From IMG/VR virus record IMGVR_UViG_3300046660_000488, positions 344,640 to 408,639 of that record: DNA of 64,000 nt. One strand, 5' to 3'. Below the pieces are notes generated by a model. It did no database searches and was not told the DNA's origin. It worked only from the letters and a program-made list of their open reading frames with translations. A program made the position numbers and the translations under genes. Shown piece by piece: positions 14,717 through 22,403 of the stretch. Origin of the DNA: a virus. Each line of letters starts with the position of its first letter. The stretch's first letter is position 1.

Positions 14717-15058
14717 ATGTCTGCGTCGTTCGCGGAAATGCCTTCTGCTTCATGGAAGAAGCTTGACAATTGGAAAAAGCCGAACCTGCGTCCCTCCTTC
14801 ACCGAGTTGCGTGCGGCCAAGCCCTCTTTTGAGTTCGTCGAGAAACCTGCCGTTTTCGTCACGCTTGACGATGTCGTGCTCTTCGATATGCGCGACTGGA
14901 TTCATAATCGTGTCGCCAAACACGGCGATGAAAATTGCCGCCAGTACGAAATGTACGGCCGTTTCCATGTCCGGCAGTTCGAGGTCGATTACGTCGGCGC
15001 CTCGTTCCGCTTCCTCGACATCCAAGACGCGGTTCTCTTCAAGATGTTCTGGGCCTAA
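14717..15058 (+). CDS. Hypothetical protein
   Basis: A 113-aa basic/aromatic protein with no motif recognised. The start may be ATG 14717 or ATG 14738 a few codons later; neither has a convincing Shine-Dalgarno (a weak GGGG is near the first). It is followed by a strong terminator. The 106-base gap upstream holds no feature I can name beyond a GTTTAC box near 14702. Confidence 0.65.
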   Translation: MSASFAEMPSASWKKLDNWKKPNLRPSFTELRAAKPSFEFVEKPAVFVTLDDVVLFDMRDWIHNRVAKHGDENCRQYEMYGRFHVRQFEVDYVGASFRFLDIQDAVLFKMFWA

Positions 15059-15100
15059 CCCACACAACTAGAAGAGTAATATACATCCACCTACACAGAG

Positions 15101-15133
15101 AGCCCTCGCTAAATAAAGCCGAGGGCTTTTTTG
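15101..15133 (+). terminator. Rho-independent terminator
   Basis: AGCCCTCG (15101-15108) pairs with CGAGGGCT (15120-15127), followed by TTTTTT. The loop happens to contain TAAATA (15110-15115). Confidence 0.88.
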
Positions 15134-15167
15134 CGTGGTGGTTGCTGTGGAGGGATTTCTAGGGTCG

Positions 15168-15413
15168 TTGATGAGTCTTTTGACAAGTGGGAAGAGCGCG
15201 GCTGACGTGCTCCCCATTGTCATGAGTCTTGTTATTTGGCATCTACTCGTCGAGCGAAAGAAGCTCATTGAAGACAACAAGAAAAAAGACGAGAAGATTG
15301 ATAAAATTTTGGACGATTACTACAAGGGAAACCTGACCCTCACTGAGGCTCTGAATTCCTTGAAGCTCGTACTTTATGAAATTCGTGGCAATATTACATT
15401 TCGTCGGGACTAA
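15168..15413 (+). CDS. Small membrane protein with coiled-coil tail
   Basis: An 81-aa protein: one membrane segment (SAADVLPIVMSLVIWHLLV, about residues 9-27) followed by a Lys/Glu/Asp-rich helical tail. The layout resembles BhlA/UviB-type holin-like peptides, but also a simple membrane anchor. ATG 15168 is chosen over a GTG at 15135 because GGAGGG and CTAGGG lie upstream of it, while the GTG abuts the terminator. Lies four bases before the PAS-domain gene, so the two may work together. Confidence 0.65.
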   Translation: MMSLLTSGKSAADVLPIVMSLVIWHLLVERKKLIEDNKKKDEKIDKILDDYYKGNLTLTEALNSLKLVLYEIRGNITFRRD

Positions 15414-15416
15414 ACT

Positions 15417-16619
15417 ATGATCTGGCCGTTCAATTCCCGTCGCAAAGTGGATGATCGCCGTGAGCGCGACATTCTCCGCGATCTGCGCGTGTTGGAAAGC
15501 CAGCACGCGCTGCTCGAAGCTGCGACGCAAACGGCCGATGCCGCGAATGTGGTCACCAACAGCCTGCGCGCCCGTCTTCAGGACAGCATTTCGCAGTTCG
15601 AGAACACGGCCCGCATCCTGAATGACGCTTTGGTCATCTGTGACCTTGAAGGCAAGGTTCAGGCGTTCAACCCAGCCGCTGAGCGCATGTTCAATCTCCC
15701 GGCTCGTGACGCACGCGATGCCTTCGTCGGCGACCTGCTGGAATGGGGCGACACCGCGCTGACGGACATCGAGTACGTTTGGGAGCTACTGAGCCGCCTC
15801 GAAAAGGAAGACGACGACGGCGCCACCCTCAAAGGTGTAGCGTCTAATGGCCGCACCTTCCCCATCGACGTCAACCACACGCGCTTGGATCGCTCGGACA
15901 ACTCGGCCATCGTCCTGCTGGTCATCCGCGACATCACGCCATGCGCTGACATCAAGGTCTCACTGAAGAGCTACCGGTCGATCTTCGACTCGGCGTTCGA
16001 CTGCATCCTCGTCATCGACAACGACGACATCGTCGCCGCCAACCCGGTCGCCTCGGAATTCTTCGGCTACAGCGCAGAAGAGCTTCTAAGCAAGCGTCTG
16101 GACGATCTGATCGTCACTGGCCGCCACGACCTCTCCAAGGCCTTCAGCACCGGTGACGACGCCGTGGACCTGAAAGGCAAGATCGCCGATCACGACGGTC
16201 ACCAGATGGAAGTCACGTTCACCACCACCACGATCTGGTGGAACGGACGCCCGGCCGCACTGGTAACGATCAAGGACACCACGAGCGTGTACGTGCGCGC
16301 GCCGCAGATCGAGAACTTGATCTGCTGCTTCAACGACAAATTCAAGATCACCTTCGTGAACGCGGCCTTCGCCTCGTTCTACGGTCTTGGGCGCGACAAA
16401 CTGGTTGGGTCGGACATCCGCGCCCTACAGCCGGAGAACGACCGCAGCGCCTTCCTGATGCACCTGAACGGGCTGACGCCACAAACGCCGAGCCGCCGCA
16501 TGCAGCTTCGCACACGCGATCATGACGGCGCCATCTGCACGCAAGTGTGGACTGACAACGCGACCTTCGACGACGATGGCGTCGAGTATCAGCGTATCGG
16601 CCACGTCACCCGCGATTAA
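15417..16619 (+). CDS. Triple-PAS-domain sensor protein without output domain
   Basis: A 400-aa protein. A basic N-terminus and a coiled-coil region (residues about 15-70) lead into three PAS-like units: about 58-170 (NDALVICDLEGKVQAFNPAAE, ending IVLLVIRDIT), about 184-292 (FDCILVIDNDDIVAANPVASE, ending LVTIKDTT) and about 298-400 (KFKITFVNAAFASFYGL). No histidine kinase, GGDEF, EAL or HTH follows. PAS domains bind cofactors or small ligands and mediate protein contacts in bacterial signalling. A phage-encoded PAS chain without effector could titrate or rewire a host sensor complex. Function is inferred. Confidence 0.85.
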   Translation: MIWPFNSRRKVDDRRERDILRDLRVLESQHALLEAATQTADAANVVTNSLRARLQDSISQFENTARILNDALVICDLEGKVQAFNPAAERMFNLPARDARDAFVGDLLEWGDTALTDIEYVWELLSRLEKEDDDGATLKGVASNGRTFPIDVNHTRLDRSDNSAIVLLVIRDITPCADIKVSLKSYRSIFDSAFDCILVIDNDDIVAANPVASEFFGYSAEELLSKRLDDLIVTGRHDLSKAFSTGDDAVDLKGKIADHDGHQMEVTFTTTTIWWNGRPAALVTIKDTTSVYVRAPQIENLICCFNDKFKITFVNAAFASFYGLGRDKLVGSDIRALQPENDRSAFLMHLNGLTPQTPSRRMQLRTRDHDGAICTQVWTDNATFDDDGVEYQRIGHVTRD

Positions 16620-17242
16620 TGGTGTAGGTCGCCCCACACCTTCATCAACCGATCCAGATACGCATTATCTTCCGCCTCGTAGCGGTCGGCCGCGTCCATG
16701 TAGTGGTCGTAGAATTCCTCGTCGGTCGTCGGATAGTCCAGAGACTTGCGCTTGCGGCGCTCGACGTTCCACCAGCGATACAGGATCGCAGCTTCACTCC
16801 ACGCCTTCTCCAGCGGCCCGTAGACGTCCTGACCATCGGTCTGGGCGCGTAAATCAGCGCAATGGCGGTCGATGTTCTCGGCCGTGGCGTAGTAGCGCTC
16901 GACATGCTCGGAGAACACCTCGAAGGTGGCGTTGAGCATCCGGATGTCCGTCCCGTGCCAGCCGGGCTTCAGATAGCGCGGGCGGATGACGTGCTGCTGA
17001 TGGGTGGTGCGGGATTTGACCCACCAAATCCATTTGTCCAGCGTCCGCCAGTACACGCGGCGTAAGCCCATGGGCACGGTCCGGGTGATGAACCAGCGCA
17101 CCGGGAACCGGCTCTTGCGGAAACGGTCGATCCGCTTCCACTTATCGCAGGTCGCGCCCACCGGCCCGGTCATGATCAGCCAGCCAAGACCGAACGGCTT
17201 TTTCTGCCGGACGTGCCGGGTCTTGCTGTGCATGATGTCCAT
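16616..17242 (-). CDS. Hypothetical protein, Trp/Arg-rich
   Basis: A 208-aa protein rich in Trp, Arg and Tyr. The middle has RRVYWRTLDKWIWWVK and RYLKPGWHGTDIRML, which recalls phage proteins with a 'W..D..I.....P.L......G.P' layout whose role is unknown. Start ATG 17242; ATG 17233 is an alternative. Its 3' end overlaps the end of the convergent PAS gene by four bases. Confidence 0.72.
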   Translation of the reverse strand: MDIMHSKTRHVRQKKPFGLGWLIMTGPVGATCDKWKRIDRFRKSRFPVRWFITRTVPMGLRRVYWRTLDKWIWWVKSRTTHQQHVIRPRYLKPGWHGTDIRMLNATFEVFSEHVERYYATAENIDRHCADLRAQTDGQDVYGPLEKAWSEAAILYRWWNVERRKRKSLDYPTTDEEFYDHYMDAADRYEAEDNAYLDRLMKVWGDLHH

Positions 17243-17245
17243 GGG

Positions 17246-17584
17246 TCAACCCCTAAGCCAAATCAACCAGATCGCAAACCAGACCAGCTTCGCACCATAG
17301 TGCAGGAACTGGTCGGTCTTGTAGCCGATCTTTCCTTCGCACTTGGCGAAGTCGATCAGGCCGTGAGCGACGGTCTCGGCGAGGGCCAGCCCAACCGATT
17401 GCGTCAAGACGCCGACCACCGCGCCGTGGATCAGGCTATGGGCCGACAGGATGAAGGGCCAGTGGTCCTTGCCCTGCGGCATGTTGCGGTTCTTTCCGAA
17501 GGCGACGTATTCGCTCTGGGAAGCATAGTCAGCCCAAGCGTGGCCCGCTATCAGCAGGAACAGGGTCAGGAGTGGGGTAAACAT
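17246..17584 (-). CDS. DUF3307-like small membrane protein
   Basis: A 112-aa protein with three hydrophobic stretches. LFLLIAGHAWADYASQSEYVA, then SAHSLIHGAVVG, then ETVAHGLIDFAKCEG and YKTDQFLHYGAKLVWFA fit the conserved 'H..GDF.LQ...K', 'H...H', 'H..ID..K', 'DQ..H' series of DUF3307 proteins found in phages and bacteria. Role unknown; the His/Asp pattern suggests metal binding within a membrane. Its start overlaps the end of the previous gene by 56 bases. Confidence 0.72.
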   Translation of the reverse strand: MFTPLLTLFLLIAGHAWADYASQSEYVAFGKNRNMPQGKDHWPFILSAHSLIHGAVVGVLTQSVGLALAETVAHGLIDFAKCEGKIGYKTDQFLHYGAKLVWFAIWLIWLRG

Positions 17585-18239
17585 CGGGTTTCAACTTTCG
17601 CAATGCGTCAAGTATGGCTTTGTCCACGGCGGCTTTGTGATTGGCCTTCAAGGACTCGTATATTTCCTGTTCGGCTACCGAATTGTCGCCTTCCAAGGTT
17701 TCGAGAATTTCCTTCTCGATGGTGCAAGGCCCTTGGGCCGCCCGCATGCTGGCGAACGTCATCGGTTCGCTGATCTCGACAATTTCGAAATCAGCCTCGA
17801 CGATCTTCAGCTTTACGGATCGGAAAGGCGTATCTTCACCATTCGCGCCAAACCGCCCGCCATAGGGTCCGGGTCCACCGTCCACGAACATCGCGCCCGT
17901 GGAGTCTTGGCGCCAGTCGTGGTTCCAGCGGCTGAAGATGACCTCGCCGCCGATTTCGTAGCCGTGCCATTCGTACTCGGCCGCCGACGTGGCGTCGCAG
18001 ATCATCAGCTTGTCATCGTGGACGAACAGACCGAAATAGTGCTTGTGGCCTTTGCTCAGGTCCGGCTTCTTCTTGTAGAAAACCGACACCGGAGTCTGGT
18101 TCCACTGCCCATCCCGACCTTTGAGCGCGAGGTCAGCGATGTATGTGGCCTCGTAGGCTGCTTCAGCCTTGTCGATGATGATCCCGGTGTAGGGAGCGCC
18201 CTTGTTGATCCAGATAACTTCAGCCAAAGCTGCCACCAT
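17529..18239 (-). CDS. Hypothetical protein
   Basis: A 236-aa protein that begins MVAALAEVIWINKG (ATG 18239; a TTG one codon earlier is the other option). The middle contains FYKKKPDLSKGHKHYFGLFV and a Gly-rich GGPGPYGGRFG segment; the last 60 residues are helical and charged. No family recognised. Overlaps neighbours at both ends (20 bases upstream, 56 bases downstream), which points to strong compaction. Confidence 0.7.
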   Translation of the reverse strand: MVAALAEVIWINKGAPYTGIIIDKAEAAYEATYIADLALKGRDGQWNQTPVSVFYKKKPDLSKGHKHYFGLFVHDDKLMICDATSAAEYEWHGYEIGGEVIFSRWNHDWRQDSTGAMFVDGGPGPYGGRFGANGEDTPFRSVKLKIVEADFEIVEISEPMTFASMRAAQGPCTIEKEILETLEGDNSVAEQEIYESLKANHKAAVDKAILDALRKLKPDVYPTPDPVPADSGPRLG

Positions 18240-18450
18240 CAAGCCTAATCGTACTACCGAGAAGCTTCTGCGTTTCGCGAAGATCGTCGGATAGAGACAC
18301 GTTTCGTTGCAAAACCTGACCGATGGCGGCGACCAGATCGTTGGCCTCCGCCATCGGCAGGCGAAGCTCCTTCGAGCCGGTTCGACCGGCCTGACGGACC
18401 TTCGCTATAAAAGCATCGATTCCTTCGACGTTCAGTTTCGTAGACGACAT
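18220..18450 (-). CDS. Small hypothetical protein downstream of exonuclease
   Basis: A 76-aa protein starting MSSTKLNVEGIDAF at ATG 18450, four bases after the exonuclease stop. It has a helical C-terminal half (LVAAIGQVLQRNVSLSDDLRE) with coiled-coil character. No known family. Translational coupling to the exonuclease gene is likely from the spacing. Confidence 0.68.
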   Translation of the reverse strand: MSSTKLNVEGIDAFIAKVRQAGRTGSKELRLPMAEANDLVAAIGQVLQRNVSLSDDLRETQKLLGSTIRLDGGSFG

Positions 18451-18454
18451 ATTA

Positions 18455-19684
18455 TCACGCATACGGGGCGTTGAGATAGGCCGCATGATCCTGAGCCTCG
18501 ACAATCAGGGACGGCAGGTAGTTGTCCTTGCAGAATTTCAGGAAATGGACCCCGACGCCCTGCACCTTGGGCTTTTGGACAGCCTCGAACACAACCTCCG
18601 TCATCAGGTTCTTGATCCGGTCGGGCATCTGGGTGAGGTCGATCAGCGATTCGTTGATCTTGAACTCGGAACCCACCGTAACCTTTTCCTTGATCGGATC
18701 GCCGGTCTGCGGATCGAAACCGACGATCTTGTCCCACTCCGTCTGGAAGAAATTGTTCCAGACGTAGTCCTTGGTCTTGCGGTCTTCCCAAGCTTCGCAG
18801 ATGCCCGCGCGCTTGGATGACCCCTTGTAGAAGACGCCGGGGTAGGACGAGAACACGCTGTCGCCGACGTCGCCACGGATCAGCTTCACGAACAGGGCCT
18901 TACGCCACCATTCGGGCTCGATGGTGAACGAGAATTCTTCCCGAACAAACGGCTCCGGAACATACGCCACCGGCTCATACGACGGCTTCTTGACCTGTTT
19001 CTTCGCTTCGGCCGCGTCGTGGCGCTCGCGTTTCTTGACTTGTTTTTCGCGGTGCTTGATCTGCCGCTCGTCTTCCGCAAGCTCGTGCTTGGTGCGGGCT
19101 TCGGCGAACGTGCCCTTGATCGACACCTTGCCGCTGTCGGGCTTGATCGCGAACACCAGTTGTTCACCGGTCTCGACGCGGAACACGCCGTCCGTGGTCA
19201 GCAGGGTGTCGTCGAGGCCGTTGTAGATTTTGACCTTGGGGGACAGCAACTGCACGAAGTCGCTGTCGCTCGACAGGATGATGTGCTCGTCGTCCGGGTG
19301 TAGGGCGATCCAGTGCGCGATCCAGTCGTCGCCTTCCACGCCATCCTTCTGGAGGACGGTGCAGCGGGTCTTGTCGTTCAGGAATTCCTGAAAGTCGTTC
19401 ATGACGTGCATGAACGCGGCTTCCTCTTCCTTTTCGGCCGGGGTCGCCTCCATCTTGTCCAGCTTCCGCTTGGACTTGTACTTGGGGTAGATGTCGTAGC
19501 GCCAGCTACGGCCTTCGCAGGTGAAGACGAAGTGATCCGTCTTGAACTCGCGGTGCAGCTTCCGCAGCGAGCGGAAGATGATGGTCAGAGCCAGACCCGC
19601 CTTCGTGAAGGCGTCGCCCTGTGCGGCGTGGCGGGCGCGATAAAACAGGTTTGCGACATCAACAATCGCGTAGCGTCTGGACAT
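18455..19684 (-). CDS. rnh: 5'-3' exonuclease / RNase H (T4 rnh-like FEN family)
   Basis: A 409-aa protein of the PIN-like FEN/5'-nuclease family. IVDVANLFYRARHA carries the first catalytic Asp; DGVEGDDWIAHW and SSDSDFVQLL supply the acidic clusters that bind two metals; LIRGDVGDSVFSSYPG is the helix-hairpin-helix-like region. T4 RNase H (305 aa) removes RNA primers from lagging-strand fragments. This one is about 100 residues longer, with a Lys/Glu-rich insertion (about residues 185-240). ATG 19684 is chosen with GAGG six bases upstream. Its own promoter is visible at 19709-19737. Confidence 0.88.
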   Translation of the reverse strand: MSRRYAIVDVANLFYRARHAAQGDAFTKAGLALTIIFRSLRKLHREFKTDHFVFTCEGRSWRYDIYPKYKSKRKLDKMEATPAEKEEEAAFMHVMNDFQEFLNDKTRCTVLQKDGVEGDDWIAHWIALHPDDEHIILSSDSDFVQLLSPKVKIYNGLDDTLLTTDGVFRVETGEQLVFAIKPDSGKVSIKGTFAEARTKHELAEDERQIKHREKQVKKRERHDAAEAKKQVKKPSYEPVAYVPEPFVREEFSFTIEPEWWRKALFVKLIRGDVGDSVFSSYPGVFYKGSSKRAGICEAWEDRKTKDYVWNNFFQTEWDKIVGFDPQTGDPIKEKVTVGSEFKINESLIDLTQMPDRIKNLMTEVVFEAVQKPKVQGVGVHFLKFCKDNYLPSLIVEAQDHAAYLNAPYA

Positions 19685-19708
19685 GAATGGCCTCAAATAA
19701 TGACCCCC

Positions 19709-19737
19709 ATCTTAGGAGCCAATTAGAAGCCTGTCAA
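19709..19737 (-). promoter_or_regulatory. Sigma70-type promoter for 5'-3' exonuclease
   Basis: Minus strand TTGACA (19737-19732), 17-base spacer, TAAGAT (19714-19709), 24 bases before the ATG at 19684. CTGGTTAACC lies just upstream of the -35. Confidence 0.68.
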
Positions 19738-19754
19738 ATTTTGGTTAACCAGAT

Positions 19755-19982
19755 TTAGGCCGCGAGTTTGGCCGCCTGCTGCGCGCTGATCTGGTCGTAG
19801 AATTTCGACCGCCAGTCGCCCCAGTCGCCGAAACAGCCGATGCTGATCATCACGTGTTCGGGGACGATTTCTGTGTCGAGCACGAGCGCGCTGATGCGGC
19901 GCCCGAACAGGTAGGTTTCCCTGACCAGCTTCTGAACGTTGTCGCCCGGCTTGCGAGTGACCCTATCCTTGATCGTGATCAT
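19755..19982 (-). CDS. Small hypothetical protein
   Basis: A 75-aa protein with a central beta-rich part (YLFGRRISALVLDTEIVPEH) and a Trp-rich GDWGDWR segment. No family recognised. Its ATG comes directly after the T-run of a terminator hairpin, with no separate Shine-Dalgarno except the hairpin's own GGGGA arm. Confidence 0.68.
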   Translation of the reverse strand: MITIKDRVTRKPGDNVQKLVRETYLFGRRISALVLDTEIVPEHVMISIGCFGDWGDWRSKFYDQISAQQAAKLAA

Positions 19983-20010
19983 AAAAAATCCCCTCTGTGG
20001 AGCAGAGGGG
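19983..20010 (-). terminator. Rho-independent terminator abutting a start codon
   Basis: CCCCTCTG (19990-19997) pairs with CAGAGGGG (20003-20010). On the minus strand TTTTTT (19988-19983) follows and the ATG of the next gene comes immediately. Confidence 0.82.
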
Positions 20011-20036
20011 GACTTTAGAGCAAGTTCAGGGAGAAA

Positions 20037-20369
20037 TCAAGCCTTGAGTTTGAACTGAATGGCAACCACAGAATCAGAGGCTGCTTCGATGCTGTAGCTT
20101 TCACCGAGGCCAGAGCTAAACAGCTTCAGGAGAATGGCGAACGGAATACCTTCAGCGGGGACGAACACCGCGACGCTCACGCTGCCATTTTCGATGTAGA
20201 CCGCATTGCGGCGAGCGAATTCGAGGCCCAGACGTTCGAAAACTTCCTTCGTCTTTGCCTCGATCTGTTGGTCGCGCATGGCCTCAGCTTCGGACGCTTC
20301 CGGGTCGTAGCCGTATTCGTCTGGTTCTTCGTTGATACCAGCCAATTCGATGATGCGAGAGTGATCCAT
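20037..20369 (-). CDS. Hypothetical protein
   Basis: A 110-aa protein with an acidic N-terminus (NEEPDEYGYDPEASEAEAM) and a C-terminal alpha/beta region. No motif recognised. A TAAATA element lies six bases before its ATG and no Shine-Dalgarno is seen, so it may be read from a leaderless late transcript. Confidence 0.7.
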   Translation of the reverse strand: MDHSRIIELAGINEEPDEYGYDPEASEAEAMRDQQIEAKTKEVFERLGLEFARRNAVYIENGSVSVAVFVPAEGIPFAILLKLFSSGLGESYSIEAASDSVVAIQFKLKA

Positions 20370-20375
20370 GGGTAC

Positions 20376-20381
20376 TATTTA
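20376..20381 (-). promoter_or_regulatory. TAAATA late-promoter-like element, six bases from start codon
   Basis: TAAATA on the minus strand, separated from the ATG at 20369 by GTACCC. Confidence 0.5.
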
Positions 20382-20384
20382 CCC

Positions 20385-21335
20385 TTAGTACCGGTAGCGG
20401 CCGTTCTGTCCGTTGTTGTAGAACCGGTTGGAGTTGAACGGGACGGGCTCGTCGTCAAACGGGATGCCAGCGTTGTCGCGGCAGACGTCCGAGAACCATT
20501 GCTCGACCAGTTCTTCATCCGTGCGGCCGATGTAGCCGTTCAGACGAAGCTCTTCGATCCAGCGCTCATTCCAGTCGAATTTGAAGAAGATGCCGTTGAT
20601 GCCCTTGGAGGGGTCGAACGAGTTGTCCACGACGGCGACCCACGGCTCACCCTTGGCGGTGGCCATGGCCTTGTCGTACTCGAACTGGGTCATCTTGCCG
20701 TGCTTGAAATCGACGGTCAGGAACGCCTGTTCCTTCTCCTGATCGGTCAGATACTCGTCGAGCTTGGCCGACTCCATGTCGTAATCGTACTGGCTGATCT
20801 TGCCGTGCTTCAGCTTGGCGTCGAGCACTTCGTATTCGGTCAGGGCCGAGCCGAGATCGTAGTCGAATTCGCTGATCTTGCCGTGGTTGTAAAGGACCCG
20901 GAGGCGGTCGTTGTCCGTCTCGGCGACCGACATGTCGAAATCGAATTGGGTCAACAAGCCGTGCTTCAACTTGACCAAGCTCTGGGCATGCTCGTTCGGC
21001 GCCTGAAGCATGTCGTAGTCGTACTGGCTAATCTTGCCGTGTTTCAGGTCGATCTTGGCCTGCTGGTCGGGATCAACCTCGCCGCCGTTGGCGTACAGGG
21101 CCTTGGCCGAGTCGTAGTCCCAGTCGGCAATCTTGCCGTATTTCTTGGACACTTCGAGGACCGCGCTCAGGTACTCGATGGATTTCTTGTTCGGGTTCGC
21201 GATCTCGGCGAGCCGCAGATCGAGGTCTTCGCCGTCGAAATAGTAGTGAGCTTCAGCTTCATCGTACACCCGACCCACGAGCCCCCAGCTTGCCGGGAGA
21301 AGGTTGAACGGGATGAATTTGGTCTTCTTGGCCAT
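20385..21335 (-). CDS. Repeat protein with six KHGKISQYDYD-type units
   Basis: A 316-aa acidic protein. After an 80-residue N-terminal region, six degenerate units occur about every 30-40 residues: KYGKIADWDYD, KHGKISQYDYD, KHGLLTQFDFD, NHGKISEFDYD, KHGKISQYDYD, KHGKMTQFEYD. Each has the 'basic-G-x-hydrophobic-(S/T)-x-(F/Y)-(D/E)-(F/Y)-D' form, like the short helix-turn-helix pairs of SHOCT-type repeats. The C-terminal 90 residues are a separate aromatic-rich region. Probably a protein-interaction scaffold; function unknown. Confidence 0.78.
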   Translation of the reverse strand: MAKKTKFIPFNLLPASWGLVGRVYDEAEAHYYFDGEDLDLRLAEIANPNKKSIEYLSAVLEVSKKYGKIADWDYDSAKALYANGGEVDPDQQAKIDLKHGKISQYDYDMLQAPNEHAQSLVKLKHGLLTQFDFDMSVAETDNDRLRVLYNHGKISEFDYDLGSALTEYEVLDAKLKHGKISQYDYDMESAKLDEYLTDQEKEQAFLTVDFKHGKMTQFEYDKAMATAKGEPWVAVVDNSFDPSKGINGIFFKFDWNERWIEELRLNGYIGRTDEELVEQWFSDVCRDNAGIPFDDEPVPFNSNRFYNNGQNGRYRY

Positions 21336-21339
21336 GGGA

Positions 21340-21810
21340 TCAGTCCTGTGCGAGACGCAGGAACATGCAGAACCGGTCCCACTCGCTCTTGAGGGTTGGA
21401 TTTTCGTGCACGACGTTCATGATCTTGGCGAAGTCAGTGCCGACCGTGAGGTAGTGATTGATGATGTGGGAGATATCCATGATCGTCTGTTCGTCCGGCG
21501 GATCGCCATTGCCGGTCGAATACAGAGAGGGGACGTCGATGTCCCGAGAGTGGAGCAGAGAGCATGCTTCCTGCATGATGCCGTGACCCGCCTTCAGGTA
21601 CATTAGCTCAATTGGTTGCTGTTCCATGAAATCGGAGAACCGAGCAGTCCACTGGGCATTGATGTCCTTCTCAAGCTCAGCAAGTTGATCGCGGATGTCG
21701 GCGCGCCGTTCGCGGCGCTCATCGGTGTTGGCCGCGTCGTTGTTCTTGAGGTCTTCGCCTACGACATCATAGATGGCGGCGACGGTGGCTTCTTCGGGGG
21801 TGTTATCCAT
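21340..21810 (-). CDS. Hypothetical protein with shared NPTLxSEWxRFCMF C-terminus
   Basis: A 156-aa mostly helical protein. Its end, ENPTLKSEWDRFCMFLRLAQD minus the last residues, is nearly the same as the C-terminal region of the protein at 30492-30773 (NPTLASEWKRFCMFIKL). The rest of the two proteins differ, so this is a shared module of about 20 residues on different N-termini. A TAAATA element lies 26 bases upstream. Function unknown. Confidence 0.75.
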   Translation of the reverse strand: MDNTPEEATVAAIYDVVGEDLKNNDAANTDERRERRADIRDQLAELEKDINAQWTARFSDFMEQQPIELMYLKAGHGIMQEACSLLHSRDIDVPSLYSTGNGDPPDEQTIMDISHIINHYLTVGTDFAKIMNVVHENPTLKSEWDRFCMFLRLAQD

Positions 21811-21836
21811 GGTGTTTACTTCGAAAACTGCGAAGT

Positions 21837-21842
21837 TATTTA
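21837..21842 (-). promoter_or_regulatory. TAAATA late-promoter-like element
   Basis: TAAATA on the minus strand 26 bases upstream of the start at 21810, just downstream of a terminator. Confidence 0.55.
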
Positions 21843-21854
21843 GTCCAAGAAGGG

Positions 21855-21882
21855 AAAAGGGCAGGCCGCAGCCTGCCCTTTT
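21855..21882. terminator. Bidirectional terminator hairpin
   Basis: AAAAGGGCAGGC (21855-21866) pairs with GCCTGCCCTTTT (21871-21882) with a four-base loop. It works in either direction and closes the clamp operon on the minus strand. Confidence 0.85.
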
Positions 21883-21888
21883 AAGTCA

Positions 21889-21958
21889 CGGTGGGCTGTC
21901 TGGGAGACCTCCCGCCGCTGCGTGCCGCCCGCGAGTGATTTGGATCACCTCCCTTTTT
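21889..21958 (+). ncRNA. Candidate small RNA ending in an anti-Shine-Dalgarno-like tail
   Basis: In the 176-base gap between two minus-strand genes, the plus strand has a GTGAT-TTGG-ATCAC hairpin (21935-21948) followed by CTCCCTTTTT, a terminator-like end. GGATCACCTCC (21942-21952) equals the 3' tail of bacterial 16S rRNA including its anti-Shine-Dalgarno core. Upstream is GGGAGACCTCCC. No plus-strand gene precedes it, so a short plus-strand RNA would have to have its own promoter, which I could not identify. Speculative. Confidence 0.25.
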
Positions 21959-21986
21959 GGACGATTGCTGGGCGGCCGGTCGGTGA

Positions 21987-22403
21987 TCACGTCTCGCGGG
22001 TTTGACCCTTCGGAGGCGTGGGATAGGAGGGGTGCAGCGTCGGATCGTTGACGTTGAACACCGTGAAAGATGGGCGCTGGTTGGTTCCCGAGAAACCGTA
22101 GCCCGAGCCCACGACGGGCTCGCCGAACGTGCCGTTCATGTTGTCGAAGCCGCCGGGCGTCAGCGAGGATTCCACGGCGCCGACCGTGACGATGTTCGGG
22201 CCGAGGATCATGCCCAGACCACCGGCGATGGCCTCCATGATTTCCTTGGGGTCGTGCTTGACATCCAACTGGCGTCCACCCTTGAGGTGAACGGCCGACG
22301 CCGAATAGCCAAGGTAGTCGATTGGCGAGACTTGCACGATCTGGCCAGCCTTGACGTACGTGGTCTGATCGTTGCAGGTCGTCATTTCCAGAAACTGGCT
22401 CAT
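21987..22403 (-). CDS. Hypothetical protein coupled to sliding clamp
   Basis: A 138-aa protein from ATG 22403, whose ATGA overlaps the clamp stop codon. Residues 1-60 (YVKAGQIVQVSP, SAVHLKGGRQLDVKHDPKEIMEAI) follow the small beta-strand pattern seen in FlbD-like and related short regulators: strand, strand, 'G...V', helix. The C-terminal half is Gly/Pro-rich and likely disordered. Co-expression with the clamp suggests a replication-linked role, but none is shown. Confidence 0.7.
   Translation of the reverse strand: MSQFLEMTTCNDQTTYVKAGQIVQVSPIDYLGYSASAVHLKGGRQLDVKHDPKEIMEAIAGGLGMILGPNIVTVGAVESSLTPGGFDNMNGTFGEPVVGSGYGFSGTNQRPSFTVFNVNDPTLHPSYPTPPKGQTRET

Noticed and set aside
15110-15115. TAAATA hexamer on the plus strand
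   Set aside because: It is the loop of a rho-independent terminator; a promoter role for the gene at 15168 is possible but weaker than the terminator reading.
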